Shown piece by piece: positions 34,851 through 50,811 of a stretch of DNA of 64,000 bases. The notes under the pieces are model-generated. The model was not told where the DNA came from. It worked only from the letters and a program-made list of their open reading frames with translations, and made no database searches. Made by a program: the position numbers and the translations under genes. The DNA comes from Uranotaenia lowii (Eukaryota > Arthropoda > Insecta > Diptera > Culicidae), in assembly GCF_029784155.1 (NCBI RefSeq), contig NC_073693.1, positions 25,890,002 through 25,954,001 of the forward strand, written 5' to 3'. How positions within the stretch are numbered: position 1 is the stretch's first letter; each line of letters opens with the position of its first letter.

Positions 34851-37800
34851 TTTTGACAATTTTCACAATTTTTACAATTTTGACAATTTTGACAATTTTG
34901 ACAATTTTGACAATTTTGACAATTTTGACAATTTTGACAATTTTGACAGTTTTGACAATTTTGAAAATTTTGACAATTTTGACAATTTTGACAATTTTGA
35001 CAATTTTGACAATTTTGACAATTTTGACAATTTTGACAATTTTGACAATTTTGACAATTTTGACAATTTTGACAATTTTGACAATTTTGACAATTTTGAC
35101 AATTTTGACAATTTTGACAATTTTGACAATTTTGACAATTTTGACAATTTTGACAATTTTGACAATTTTGACAATTTTGACAATTTTGACAATTTTGACA
35201 ATTTTGACAATTTTGACAATTTTGACAATTTTAATATTTTTGACAATTTTGACAATTTTGACAATTTTTACAATTTTTACAATTTTGACAATTTTGACAA
35301 TTTTGACAATTTTGACAATTTGACAATTTTGACAATTTTGACAATTTTGACAATTTTGACAATTTTGACAATTTTGACAATTTTGACAATTTTGACAATT
35401 TTGACAATTTTGACAATTTTGACAATTTTGACAATTTTGACAATTTTGACAATTTTGACAATTTTGACAATTTTGACAATATTTACAATTTGACAATTTT
35501 GACAATATTTACAATTTTGACAATTTTGACAATTTTGACAATTTTGACAATTTTGACAATTTTGACAATTTTGACAATTTTGACAATTTTGACAATTTTG
35601 ACAATTTTGACAATTTTGACAACTTTGACAATTTTGACAATTTTGACAATTTTGACAATTTTGACAATTTTGACAATTTTGACAATTTTGACAATTTTGA
35701 CAATTTTGACAATTTTGACAATTTTGACAATTTTGACAATTTTGACAATTTTGACAATTTTGACAATTTTGACAATTTTGACAATTTTGACAATTTTGAC
35801 AATTTTGACAATTTTGACAATTTTGACAATTTTGACAATTTTGACAATTTTGACAATTTTGACAATTTTGACAATTTTGACAATTTTGACAATTTAGACA
35901 ATTTTGACAATTTAGACAATTTTGACAATTTTGACAATTTTGACAATTTTGACAATTTTGACAATTTTGACAATTTTGACAATTTTGACAATTTTGACAA
36001 TCTTGACAATTTTGACAATTTTGACAATTTTGACAATTTTGACAATTTTGACAATTTTGACAATTTTGACATTTTGACATTTTGACAATTTTGACAATTT
36101 TGACAATTTTGACAATTTTGACAATTTTGACAATTTTGACAATTTTGACAATTTTGACAATTTTGACGATTTTGACAATTTTGACAATTTTGACAATTTT
36201 GACAATTTTGACAATTTTGACAATTTTGACAATTTTGACAATTTTGACAATTTTGACAATTTTGACAATTTTGACAATTTTGACAATTTTGACAATTTTG
36301 ACAATTTTGACAATTTTGACAATTTTGACAATTTTGACAATTTTGACAATTTTGACGATTTTGACAATTTTGACAATTTTGAAAATTTTGACAATATTGA
36401 CAATTTTGACAATTTTGAAAATTTTGACAATTTTGACAATTTTGACAATTTTGACAATTTTGACAATTTTGACAATTTTGACAATTTTGACAATATTGAC
36501 AATTTTGTCAATTTTGACAATTTTGTCAATTTTGACAATTTTGACAATTTTGACAATTTTGACAATTTTGACAATTTTGACAATTTTGACAATTTTGACT
36601 ATTTTGACAATTTTGACAATTTTGACAATTTTGACAATTTTGACAATTTTGACAATTTTGACAATTTTGACAATTTTGACAATTTTGACAATTTTGACAA
36701 TTTTGACAATTTTGACAATTTTGACAATTTTGACAATTTTGACAATTTTGACAATTTTGACAATTTTGACAATTTTGACAATTTTGACAATTTTGACAAT
36801 TTTGACAATTTTGACAATTTTGACAATTTTGACAATTTTGACAATTTTGACAATTTTGACAATTTTGACAATTTTGACAATTTTGACAATTTTGACAATT
36901 TTGACAATTGTGACAATTTTGACAATTTTGACAATTTTGACAATTTTGACAATTTTGACAATTTTGACAATTTTGACAATTTGGACAATTTTGACAATTT
37001 TGACAATTTTGACAATTTTGACAATTTTGACAATTTTGACAATTTTGACAATTTTGACAATTTTGACAATTTTGACAATTTTGACAATTTTGACAATTTT
37101 GACAATTTTGACAATTTTGACAATTTTGACAATTTTGACAATTTTGACAATTTTGACAATTTTGACAATTTTGACAATTTTGACAATTTTGACAATTTTG
37201 ACAATTTTGACAATTTTGACAATTTTGACAATTTTGACAATTTTGACAATTTTGACAATTTTGACAATTTTGACAATTTTGACAATTTTGACAATTTTGA
37301 CAATTTTGACAATTTTGACAATTTTGACAATTTTGACAATTTTGACAATTTTGACAATTTTGACAATTTTGACAATTTTGACAATTTTGACAATTTTGAC
37401 AATTTTGACAATTTTGACAATTTTGACAATTTTGACGATTTTGACAATTTTGACAACTTTGAAAATTTTGACAATTTTGACAATTTTGACAATTTTGACA
37501 ATTTTGACAATTTTGACAATTTTGACAGTTTTGACAATTTTGACAATTTTGACAGTTTGACAATTTTGACAATTTTGACAATTTTGACCATTTTGACAAT
37601 TTTGACAATTTTGACAATTTTGACAATTTTGACAATTTTGACAATTTTGACAATTTTGACAATTTTGACAATTTTGACAATTTTGACAATTTTGACAATT
37701 TTGACAATTTTGACAATTTTGACAATTTTGACAATTTTGACAATTTTGACAATTTTGACAATTTTGACAATTTTGATAATTTTGACAATTTTGACAATTT

Positions 37801-39382
37801 TGACAATTTTGACAATTTTGACAATTTTGACAATTTTGACAATTTTGACAATTTTGACAATTTTGACAATTTTGACAATTTTGACAATTTTGACAATTTT
37901 GACAGTTTGGACCATTTTGAATATTTTGACAATTTTGACAATTTTGACAATTTTGACAATATTGACAATTTTGACAATTTTGACAATTTTGACAATTTTG
38001 ACAATTTTGAAAATTTTGACAATTTTGACAATTTTGACAATTTTGACAATTTTGACAGTTTTGACAATTTTGACAATTTTGACAATTTTACAATTTTGAC
38101 AATTTTGACAATTTTGACAATTTTGACAATTTTGACAATTTTGCAAATTTTGACAGTTTTGACAATTTTGACAATTTTGACAATTTTGACAATTTTGACA
38201 ATTTTGACAATTTTGACAATTTTGACAATTTTGACAATTTTGACAATTTTGACAATTTTGACAATTTTGACAATTTTGACAATTTTGACAATTTTGACAA
38301 TTTTGACAATTTTGACAATTTTGACAATTTTGACAATTTTGACAATTTTGACAATTTTGACAATTTTGACAATTTTGACAATTTTGACAATTTTGACAAT
38401 TTTGACAATTTTGACAATTTTGACAATTTTGACAATTTTGACAATTTTGACAATTTTGACAATTTTGACAATTTTGACAATTTTGACAATTTTGACAATT
38501 TTGACAATTTTGACAATTTTGACAATTTTGACAATTTTGACAATTTTGACAATTTTGACAATTTTGACAATTTTGACAATTTTGACAATTTTGACAATTT
38601 TGACAATTTTGACAATTTTGACAATTTTGACAATTTTGACAATTTTGACAATTTTGACAATTTTGACAATTTTGACAATTTTGACAATTTTGACAATTTT
38701 GACAATTTTGACAATTTTGACAATTTTGACAATTTTGACAATTTGGACAATTTTAACAATTTTAACAATTTTAACAATTTTGACAATTTTGACAATTTTG
38801 ACAATTTTGACAATTTTGACAATTTTGACAATTTTGACAATTTTGACAATTTTGACAATTTTGACAATTTTGACAATTTTGACAATTTTGACAATTTTGA
38901 CAATTTTGACAATTTTGACAATTTTGACAATTTTGACAATTTTGACAATTTTGACAATTTTGACAATTTTGACAATTTTGACAATTTTGACAATTTTGAC
39001 AATTTTGATAATTTTGACAATTTTGACAATTTTGACAATTTTGACAATTTTGACAATTTTGACAATTTTGACAATTTTGACAATTTTGACAATTTTGACA
39101 ATTTTGACAATTTTGACAATTTTGACAATTTTGACAATTTTGACAATTTTGACAATTTTGACAATTTTGACAATTTTGACAATTTTGACAATTTTGACAA
39201 TTTTGACAATTTTGACAATTTTGACAATTTTGACAATTTTGACAATTTTGACAATTTTGACAATTTAGACAATTTTAACAATTTTAACAATTTTGACAAT
39301 TTTGACAATTTTGACAATTTTGACAATTTTGACAATTTTGACAATTTTGACAGTTTTGACAGTTTTGATAATTTTGATCTAC
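34851..39382 (+). repeat. Nonamer block 1
   Basis: The longest block (4532 bp, about 503 units) and the most varied. Internal segments match parts of blocks 2, 9, 10 and 12. They include AATATTTTTGAC with two TTTTTAC units (35229-35281), the pair of GTC-type units at 36505-36531, the string GTTTGGACCATTTTGAATA at 37905, and GCAAATTTTGACAG at 38143. It looks like a mosaic of the others. Confidence 0.95.
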
Positions 39383-39717
39383 TGGCAAATCTACGGTTGA
39401 TTTTTGAGCCCAACCATCTTTGCATCGGCCTCGAAGGTTAAAGGGTGGATAAATTAAAGTTGATTTTGTGACGAAAACTAAGCTTCAATGTTCATGCTCA
39501 TTGCATTGAAAATCGTGACACTGTTTATATTCAGGAACTTAAATTCTTGTTATAATCAGGAATAGTAAAAAGTGACGATTTTTTCCTGGGTTGTTTGTAT
39601 AACAATAATCTGTTAGTCATGATAAGTCATTTCCTTATATTTTTTTTAAGAAAAACCTGATAATCTTCAGGTTGAGAACTTTTTCGTTTACGATACTCAG
39701 ACGTTTGAGATGCTTAA
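39383..39717 (+). repeat. Spacer copy 2
   Basis: Carries the consensus sequence of the amplified copies. Within it AACCTGA (39654-39660) and TCAGGTT (39667-39673) form a 7-bp hairpin with loop TAATCT, present in the other copies too. Confidence 0.95.
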
Positions 39718-42488
39718 TTTTGACAATTTTCACAATTTTTACAATTTTGACAATTTTGACAATTTTGACAATTTTGACAATTTTGACAATTTTAACCATT
39801 TTGCCAATTTTGACAATTTCAACATTTTGACAATTTTGACAATTTTGACAGTTTGGACCATTTTGAATATTTTGACAATTTTGACAATTTTGACAATTTT
39901 GACAATATTGACAATTTTGACAATTTTGACAATTTGGACAATTTTGACAATTTTGAAAATTTTGACAATTTTGACAATTTTGACAATTTTGACAATTTTG
40001 ACAGTTTTGACAATTTTGACAATTTTGAAAATTTTGACAATTTTGACAATTTTGACAATTTTGACAATTTTGACAGTTTTGACAATTTTGACAATTTTAC
40101 AATTTTGACAATTTTGACAATTTTGACAATTTTGACAATTTTGACAATTTTGACAATTTTGACAATTTTGACAATTTTGACAATTTTGACAATTTTGACA
40201 ATTTTGACAATTTTGACAATTTTGACAATTTTGACAATTTTGACAATTTTGACAATTTTGACAATTTTGACAATTTTGACAATTTTGACAATTTTGACAA
40301 TTTTGACAATTTTGACAATTTTGACAATTTTGACAATTTTGACAATTTTGACAATTTTGACAATTTTGACAATTTTGACAATTTTGACAATTTTGACAAT
40401 TTTGACAATTTTGACAATTTTGACAATTTTGACAATTTTGACAATTTTGACAATTTTGACAATTTTGACAATTTTGACAATTTTGACAATTTTGACAATT
40501 TTGACAATTTTGACAATTTTGACAATTTTGACAATTTTGACAATTTTGACAATTTTGACAATTTTGACAATTTTGACAATTTTGACAATTTTGACAATTT
40601 TGACAATTTTGACAATTTTGACAATTTTGACAATTTTGACAATTTTGACAATTTTGACAATTTTGACAATTTTGACAATTTTGACAATTTTGACAATTTT
40701 GACAATTTTGACAATTTTGACAATTTTGACAATTTTGACAATTTTGACAATTTTGACAATTTTGACAATTTTGACAATTCTAACAATTTTAACAATTTTG
40801 ACAATTTTGACAATTTTGACAATTTTGACAATTTTGACAATTTTGACAATTTTGACAATTTTGACAATTTTGACAATTTTGACAATTTTGACAATTTTGA
40901 CAATTTTGACAATTTTGACAATTTTGACAATTTTGACAATTTTGACAATTTTGACAATTTTGACAATTTTGACAATTTTGACAATTTAGACAATTTTGAC
41001 AATTTTGACAATTTTGACAATTTTGACAATTTTGACAATTTTGACAATTTTGACAATTTTGACAATTTTGACAATTTTGACAATTTTGAAAATTTTGACA
41101 ATTTTGACAATTTTGACAATTTTGACAATTTTGACAATTTTGACAATTTTGAAAATTTTGACAATTTTGACAATTTTGACAATTTTGACAATTTTGACAG
41201 TTTTGACAATTTTGACAATTTTACAATTTTGACAATTTTGACAATTTTGACAATTTTGACAATTTTGACAATTTTGACAATTTTGCAAATTTTGACAGTT
41301 TTGACAATTTTGACAATTTTGACAATTTTGACAATTTTGACAATTTTGACAATTTTGACAATTTTGACAATTTTGACAATTTTGACAATTTTGACAATTT
41401 TGACAATTTTGACAATTTTGACAATTTTGACAATTTTGACAATTTTGACAATTTTGACAATTTTGACAATTTTGACAATTTTGACAATTTTGACAATTTT
41501 GACAATTTTGACAATTTTGACAATTTTGACAATTTTGACAATTTTGACAATTTTGACAATTTTGACAATTTTGACAATTTTGACAATTTTGACAATTTTG
41601 ACAATTTTGACAATTTTGACAATTTTGACAATTTTGACAATTTTGACAATTTTGACAATTTTGACAATTTTGACAATTTTGACAATTTTGACAATTTTGA
41701 CAATTTTGACAATTTTGACAATTTTGACAATTTTGACAATTTTGACAATTTTGACAATTTTGACAATTTTGACAATTTTGACAATTTTGACAATTTTGAC
41801 AATTTTGACAATTTTGACAATTTTGACAATTTTGACAATTTTGACAATTTTGACAATTCTAACAATTTTAACAATTTTGACAATTTTGACAATTTTGACA
41901 ATTTTGACAATTTTGACAATTTTGACAATTTTGACAATTTTGACAATTTTGACAATTTTGACAATTTTGACAATTTTGACAATTTTGACAATTTTGACAA
42001 TTTTGACAATTTTGACAATTTTGACAATTTTGACAATTTTGACAATTTTGACAATTTTGACAATTTTGACAATTTTGACAATTTTGACAATTTAGACAAT
42101 TTTGACAATTTTGACAATTTTGACAATTTTGACAATTTTGACAATTTTGACAATTTTGACAATTTTGACAATTTTGACAATTTTGACAATTTTGACAATT
42201 TTGACAATTTTGACAATTTTGACAATTTTGACAATTTTGACAATTTTGACAATTTTGACAATTTTGACAATTTTGACAATTTTGACAATTTTGACAATTT
42301 TGACAATTTTGACAATTTTGACAATTTTGACAATTTTGACAATTTTGACAATTTTGACAATTTTGACAATTTTGACAATTTAGACAATTTTAACAATTTT
42401 GACAATTTTGACAATTTTGACAATTTTGACAATTTTGACAATTTTGACAATTTTGACAGTTTTGACAGTTTTGATAATTTTGATCTAC
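39718..42488 (+). repeat. Nonamer block 2
   Basis: Opens with the distinctive string AACCATTTTGCCAATTTTG at about 39793 and TTTCAACATTTTG at 39818, shared only with block 9. 2771 bp. Marker units TTCTAACAATTTTAAC at about 40777 and 41856 suggest an internal duplication. Confidence 0.95.
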
Positions 42489-42823
42489 TGGCAAATCTAC
42501 GGTTGATTTTTGAGCCCAACCATCTTTGCATCGGCCTCGAAGGTTAAAGGGTGGATAAATTAAAGTTGATTTTGTGACGAAAACTAAGCTTCAATGTTCA
42601 TGCTCATTGCATTGAAAATCGTGACACTGTTTATATTCAGGAACTTAAATTCTTGTTATAATCAGGAATAGTAAAAAGTGACGATTTTTTCCTGGGTTGT
42701 TTGTATAACAATAATCTGTTAGTCATGATAAGTCATTTCCTTATATTTTTTTTAAGAAAAACCTGATAATCTTCAGGTTGAGAACTTTTTCGTTTACGAT
42801 ACTCAGACGTTTGAGATGCTTAA
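42489..42823 (+). repeat. Spacer copy 3
   Basis: Consensus copy. The ATG at its end (42816) opens a plus-strand frame that stays open through the whole following block. Confidence 0.95.
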
Positions 42824-44868
42824 TTTTGACAATTTTCACAATTTTTACAATTTTGACAATTTTGACAATTTTGACAATTTTGACAATTTTGACAATTTTG
42901 AAAATTTTGACAATTTTGACAATTTTGACAATTTTGACAATTTTGACAATTTTGACAATTTTGACAATTTTGACAATTTTGACAATTTTGACAATTTTGA
43001 CAATTTTGACAATTTTGACAATTTTGACAATTTTGACAATTTTGACAATTTTGACAATTTTGACAATTTTGACAATTTTGACAATTTTGACAATTTTGAC
43101 AATTTTGACAATTTTGACAATTTTGACAATTTTGACAATTTTGACAATTTTGACAATTTTGACAATTTTGACAATTTTGACAATTTTGACAATTTTGACA
43201 ATTTTGACAATTTTGACAATTTTGACAATTTTGACAATTTTGACAATTTTGACAATTTTGACAATTTTGACAATTTTGACAATTTTGACAATTTTGACAA
43301 TTTTGACAATTTTGACAATTTTGACAATTTTGACAATTTTGACAATTTTGACAATTTTGACAATTTTGACAATTTTGACAATTTTGACAATTTTGACAAT
43401 TTGGACAATTTTAACAATTTTAACAATTTTGACAATTTTGACAATTTTGACAATTTTGACAATTTTGACAATTTTGACAATTTTGACAATTTTGACAATT
43501 TTGACAATTTTGACAATTTTGACAATTTTGACAATTTTGACAATTTTGACAATTTTGACAATTTTGACAATTTTGACAATTTTGACAATTTTGACAATTT
43601 TGACAATTTTGACAATTTTGACAATTTTGACAATTTTGACAATTTTGACAATTTTGACAATTTTGACAATTTTGACAATTTTGACAATTTTGACAATTTT
43701 GACAATTTTGACAATTTTGACAATTTTGACAATTTTGACAATTTTGACAATTTTGACAATTTTGACAATTTTGACAATTTTGACAATTTTGACAATTTTG
43801 ACAATTTTGACAATTTTGACAATTTTGACAATTTAGACAATTTTAACAATTTTAACAATTTTGACAATTTTGACAATTTTGACAATTTTGACAATTTTGA
43901 CAATTTTGACAATTTTGACAATTTTGACAATTTTGACAATTTTGACAATTTTGACAATTTGGACAATTTTAACAATTTTAACAATTTTGACAATTTTGAC
44001 AATTTTGACAATTTTGACAATTTTGACAATTTTGACAATTTTGACAATTTTGACAATTTTGACAATTTTGACAATTTTGACAATTTTGACAATTTTGACA
44101 ATTTTGACAATTTTGACAATTTTGACAATTTTGACAATTTTGACAATTTTGACAATTTTGACAATTTTGACAATTTTGACAATTTTGACAATTTTGACAA
44201 TTTTGACAATTTTGACAATTTTGACAATTTTGACAATTTTGACAATTTTGACAATTTTGACAATTTTGACAATTTTGACAATTTTGACAATTTTGACAAT
44301 TTTGACAATTTTGACAATTTTGACAATTTTGACAATTTTGACAATTTTGACAATTTTGACAATTTTGACAATTTTGACAATTTTGACAATTTTGACAATT
44401 TTGACAATTTTGACAATTTTGACAATTTTGACAATTTTGACAATTTTGACAATTTTGACAATTTTGACAATTTTGACAATTTTGACAATTTTGACAATTT
44501 TGACAATTTTGACAATTTTGACAATTTTGACAATTTTGACAATTTTGACAATTTTGACAATTTTGACAATTTTGACAATTTTGACAATTTTGACAATTTT
44601 GACAATTTTGACAATTTTGACAATTTTGACAATTTTGACAATTTTGACAATTTTGACAATTTTGACAATTTTGACAATTTTGACAATTTTGACAATTTTG
44701 ACAATTTTGACAATTTTGACAATTTTGACAATTTTGACAATTTTGACAATTTAGACAATTTTAACAATTTTAACAATTTTGACAATTTTGACAATTTTGA
44801 CAATTTTGACAATTTTGACAATTTTGACAATTTTGACAGTTTTGACAGTTTTGATAATTTTGATCTAC
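42824..44868 (+). repeat. Nonamer block 3
   Basis: 2045 bp, which is 227 units plus 2 bp. One GAAAATTTT unit lies near the start (42898). Strings of TTTGGAC or TTTAGAC followed by two TTTTAAC units occur at 43402, 43832, 43960 and the end, dividing it into subrepeats. Confidence 0.95.
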
Positions 44869-45203
44869 TGGCAAATCTACGGTTGATTTTTGAGCCCAAC
44901 CATCTTTGCATCGGCCTCGAAGGTTAAAGGGTGGATAAATTAAAGTTGATTTTGTGACGAAAACTAAGCTTCAATGTTCATGCTCATTGCATTGAAAATC
45001 GTGACACTGTTTATATTCAGGAACTTAAATTCTTGTTATAATCAGGAATAGTAAAAAGTGACGATTTTTTCCTGGGTTGTTTGTATAACAATAATCTGTT
45101 AGTCATGATAAGTCATTTCCTTATATTTTTTTTAAGAAAAACCTGATAATCTTCAGGTTGAGAACTTTTTCGTTTACGATACTCAGACGTTTGAGATGCT
45201 TAA
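44869..45203 (+). repeat. Spacer copy 4
   Basis: Consensus copy; no differences from copy 3 noticed. Confidence 0.95.
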
Positions 45204-47284
45204 TTTTGACAATTTTCACAATTTTTACAATTTTGACAATTTTGACAATTTTGACAATTTTGACAATTTTGACAATTTTGACAATTTTGACAATTTTGAC
45301 AATTTTGACAATTTTGACAATTTTGACAATTTTGACAATTTTGACAATTTTGACAATTTTGACAATTTTGACAATTTTGACAATTTTGACAATTTTGACA
45401 ATTTTGACAATTTTGACAATTTTGACAATTTTGACAATTTTGACAATTTTGACAATTTTGACAATTTTGACAATTTTGACAATTTTGACAATTTTGACAA
45501 TTTTGACAATTTTGACAATTTTGACAATTTTGACAATTTTGACAATTTTGACAATTTTGACAATTTTGACAATTTTGACAATTTTGACAATTTTGACAAT
45601 TTTGACAATTTTGACAATTTTGACAATTTTGACAATTTTGACAATTTTGACAATTTTGACAATTTTGACAATTTTGACAATTTTGACAATTTTGACAATT
45701 TTGACAATTTTGACAATTTTGACAATTTTGACAATTTTGACAATTTTGACAATTTTGACAATTTTGACAATTTTGACAATTTTGACAATTTTGACAATTT
45801 TGACAATTTTGACAATTTTGACAATTTTGACAATTTTGACAATTTTGACAATTTTGACAATTTTGACAATTTTGACAATTTTGACAATTTTGACAATTTT
45901 GACAATTTTGACAATTTTGACAATTTTGACAATTTTGACAATTTTGACAATTTTGACAATTTTGACAATTTTGACAATTTTGACAATTTTGACAATTTTG
46001 ACAATTTTGACAATTTTGACAATTTTGACAATTTTGACAATTTTGACAATTTTGACAATTTTGACAATTTTGACAATTTTGACAATTTTGACAATTTTGA
46101 CAATTTTGACAATTTTGACAATTTTGACAATTTTGACAATTTTGACAATTTTGACAATTTTGACAATTTTGACAATTTTGACTATTTTGACAATTTTGAC
46201 AATTTTGACAATTTTGACAATTTTGACAATTTTGACAATTTTGACAATTTTGACAATTTTGACAATTTTGACAATTTTGACAATTTGGACAATTTTAACA
46301 ATTTTAACAATTTTGACAATTTTGACAATTTTGACAATTTTGACAATTTTGACAATTTTGACAATTTTGACAATTTTGACAATTTTGACAATTTTGACAA
46401 TTTTGACAATTTTGACAATTTTGACAATTTTGACAATTTTGACAATTTTGACAATTTTGACAATTTTGACAATTTTGACAATTTTGACAATTTTGACAAT
46501 TTTGACAATTTTGACAATTTTGACAATTTTGACAATTTTGACAATTTTGACAATTTTGACAATTTTGACAATTTTGACAATTTTGACAATTTTGACAATT
46601 TTGACAATTTTGACAATTTTGACAATTTTGACAATTTTGACAATTTTGACAATTTTGACAATTTTGACAATTTTGACAATTTTGACAATTTTGACAATTT
46701 TGACAATTTTGACAATTTTGACAATTTTGACAATTTTGACAATTTTGACAATTTTGACAATTTTGACAATTTTGACAATTTTGACAATTTTGACAATTTT
46801 GACAATTTTGACAATTTTGACAATTTTGACAATTTTGACAATTTTGACAATTTTGACAATTTTGACAATTTTGACAATTTTGACAATTTTGACAATTTTG
46901 ACAATTTTGACAATTTTGACAATTTTGACAATTTTGACAATTTTGACAATTTTGACAATTTTGACAATTTTGACAATTTTGACAATTTTGACAATTTTGA
47001 CAATTTTGACAATTTTGACAATTTTGACAATTTTGACAATTTTGACAATTTTGACAATTTTGACAATTTTGACAATTTTGACAATTTTGACAATTTTGAC
47101 AATTTTGACAATTTTGACAATTTTGACAATTTTGACAATTTTGACAATTTTGACAATTTTGACAATTTAGACAATTTTAACAATTTTAACAATTTTGACA
47201 ATTTTGACAGTTTTGACAATTTTGACAATTTTGACAATTTTGACAATTTTGACAGTTTTGACAGTTTTGATAATTTTGATCTAC
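45204..47284 (+). repeat. Nonamer block 4
   Basis: 2081 bp, 231 units plus 2. It lacks the GAAAATTTT head units. A GACTATTTT unit is at 46180 and a TTTGGAC marker at 46285. The tail contains one extra GACAGTTTT unit (47207), shared with block 6. Confidence 0.95.
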
Positions 47285-47619
47285 TGGCAAATCTACGGTT
47301 GATTTTTGAGCCCAACCATCTTTGCATCGGCCTCGAAGGTTAAAGGGTGGATAAATTAAAGTTGATTTTGTGACGAAAACTAAGCTTCAATGTTCATGCT
47401 CATTGCATTGAAAATCGTGACACTGTTTATATTCAGGAACTTAAATTCTTGTTATAATCAGGAATAGTAAAAAGTGACGATTTTTTCCTGGGTTGTTTGT
47501 ATAACAATAATCTGTTAGTCATGATAAGTCATTTCCTTATATTTTTTTTAAGAAAAACCTGATAATCTTCAGGTTGAGAACTTTTTCGTTTACGATACTC
47601 AGACGTTTGAGATGCTTAA
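47285..47619 (+). repeat. Spacer copy 5
   Basis: Consensus copy. Confidence 0.95.
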
Positions 47620-48323
47620 TTTTGACAATTTTCACAATTTTTACAATTTTGACAATTTTGACAATTTTGACAATTTTGACAATTTTGACAATTTTGAAAA
47701 TTTTGAAAATTTTGACAATTTTGACAATTTTGACAATTTTGACAATTTTGACAATTTTGACAATTTTGACAATTTTGACAATTTTGACAATTTTGACAAT
47801 TTTGACAATTTTGACAATTTTGACAATTTTGACAATTTTGACAATTTTGACAATTTTGACAATTTTGACAATTTTGACAATTTTGACAATTTTGACAATT
47901 TTGACAATTTTGACAATTTTGACAATTTTGACAATTTTGACAATTTTGACAATTTTGACAATTTTGACAATTTTGACAATTTTGACAATTTTGACAATTT
48001 TGACAATTTTGACAATTTTGACAATTTTGACAATTTTGACAATTTTGACAATTTTGACAATTTTGACAATTTTGACAATTTTGACAATTTTGACAATTTT
48101 GACAATTTTGACAATTTTGACAATTTTGACAATTTTGACAATTTTGACAATTTTGACAATTTTGACAATTTTGACAATTTTGACAATTTTGACAATTTTG
48201 ACAATTTAGACAATTTTAACAATTTTAACAATTTTGACAATTTTGACAATTTTGACAATTTTGACAATTTTGACAATTTTGACAATTTTGACAGTTTTGA
48301 CAGTTTTGATAATTTTGATCTAC
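47620..48323 (+). repeat. Nonamer block 5
   Basis: A short block: 704 bp, 78 units plus 2. It has two adjacent GAAAATTTT units near its head (47695-47712) and is otherwise very uniform. Confidence 0.95.
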
Positions 48324-48658
48324 TGGCAAATCTACGGTTGATTTTTGAGCCCAACCATCTTTGCATCGGCCTCGAAGGTTAAAGGGTGGATAAATTAAAG
48401 TTGATTTTGTGACGAAAACTAAGCTTCAATGTTCATGCTCATTGCATTGAAAATCGTGACACTGTTTATATTCAGGAACTTAAATTCTTGTTATAATCAG
48501 GAATAGTAAAAAGTGACGATTTTTTCCTGGGTTGTTTGTATAACAATAATCTGTTAGTCATGATAAGTCATTTCCTTATATTTTTTTTAAGAAAAACCTG
48601 ATAATCTTCAGGTTGAGAACTTTTTCGTTTACGATACTCAGACGTTTGAGATGCTTAA
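48324..48658 (+). repeat. Spacer copy 6
   Basis: Consensus copy, but the following block head lacks the TTTTTAC unit found after the other spacers. Confidence 0.95.
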
Positions 48659-50811
48659 TTTTGACAATTTTCACAATTTTGACAATTTTGACAATTTTGA
48701 CAATTTTGACAATTTTGACAATTTTGACAATTTTGAAAATTTTGAAAATTTTGACAATTTTGACAATTTTGACAATTTTGACAATTTTGACAATTTTGAC
48801 AATTTTGACAATTTTGACAATTTTGACAATTTTGACAATTTTGACAATTTTGACAATTTTGACAATTTTGACAATTTTGACAATTTTGACAATTTTGACA
48901 ATTTTGACAATTTTGACAATTTTGACAATTTTGACAATTTTGACAATTTTGACAATTTTGACAATTTTGACAATTTTGACAATTTTGACAATTTTGACAA
49001 TTTTGACAATTTTGACAATTTTGACAATTTTGACAATTTTGACAATTTTGACAATTTTGACAATTTTGACAATTTTGACAATTTTGACAATTTTGACAAT
49101 TTTGACAATTTTGACAATTTTGACAATTTTGACAATTTTGACAATTTTGACAATTTTGACAATTTTGACAATTTTGACAATTTTGACAATTTTGACAATT
49201 TTGACAATTTTGACAATTTTGACAATTTTGACAATTTTGACAATTTTGACAATTTTGACAATTTTGACAATTTTGACAATTTTGACAATTTTGACAATTT
49301 TGACAATTTTGACAATTTTGACAATTTTGACAATTTTGACAATTTTGACAATTTTGACAATTTTGACAATTTTGACAATTTTGACAATTTTGACAATTTT
49401 GACAATTTTGACAATTTTGACAATTTTGACAATTTTGACAATTTTGACAATTTTGACAATTTTGACAATTTTGACAATTTTGACAATTTTGACAATTTTG
49501 ACAATTTTGACAATTTTGACAATTTTGACAATTTTGACAATTTTGACAATTTTGACAATTTTGACAATTTTGACAATTTTGACAATTTTGACAATTTTGA
49601 CAATTTTGACAATTTTGACAATTTTGACAATTTTGACAATTTTGACAATTTTGACAATTTTGACAATTTTGACAATTTTGACAATTTTGACAATTTTGAC
49701 AATTTTGACAATTTTGACAATTTTGACAATTTTGACAATTTTGACAATTTTGACAATTTTGACAATTTTAACAATTTTAATAATTTTGACAATTTTGACA
49801 ATTTTGACAATTTTGACAATTTTGACAATTTTGACAATTTTGACAATTTTGACAATTTTGACAATTTTGACAATTTTGACAATTTTGACAATTTTGACAA
49901 TTTTGACAATTTTGACAATTTTGACAATTTTGACAATTTTGACAATTTTGACAATTTTGACAATTTTGACAATTTTGACAATTTTGACAATTTTGACAAT
50001 TTTGACAATTTTGACAATTTTGACAATTCTGACAATTTTGACAATTTTGACAATTTTGACAATTTTGACAATTTTGACAATTTTGACAATTTTGACAATT
50101 TTGACAATTTTGACAATTTTGACAATTTTGACAATTTTGACAATTTTGACAATTTTGACAATTTTGACAATTTTGACAATTTTGACAATTTTGACAATTT
50201 TGACAATTTTGACAATTTTGACAATTTTGACAATTTTGACAATTTTGACAATTTTGACAATTTTGACAATTTTGACAATTTTGACAATTTTGACAATTTT
50301 GACAATTTTGACAATTTTGACAATTTTGACAATTTTGACAATTTTGACAATTTTGACAATTTTGACAATTTTGACAATTTTGACAATTTTGACAATTTTG
50401 ACAATTTTGACAATTTTGACAATTTTGACAATTTTGACAATTTTGACAATTTTGACAATTTTGACAATTTTGACAATTTTGACAATTTTGACAATTTTGA
50501 CAATTTTGACAATTTTGACAATTTTGACAATTTTGACAATTTTGACAATTTTGACAATTTTGACAATTTTGACAATTTTGACAATTTTGACAATTTTGAC
50601 AATTTTGACAATTTTGACAATTTTGACAATTTTGACAATTTTGACAATTTTGACAATTTTGACAATTTTGACAATTTTGACAATTTTGACAATTTAGACA
50701 ATTTTAACAATTTTAACAATTTTGACAATTTTGACAGTTTTGACAATTTTGACAATTTTGACAATTTTGACAATTTTGACAGTTTTGACAGTTTTGATAA
50801 TTTTGATCTAC
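48659..50811 (+). repeat. Nonamer block 6
   Basis: 2153 bp, 239 units plus 2. A TTTTAATAATTTT marker at about 49777 and an AATTCTGAC marker at 50026 are also present in block 8, with 45 bp (5 units) more between them there. The tail matches block 4. Confidence 0.95.
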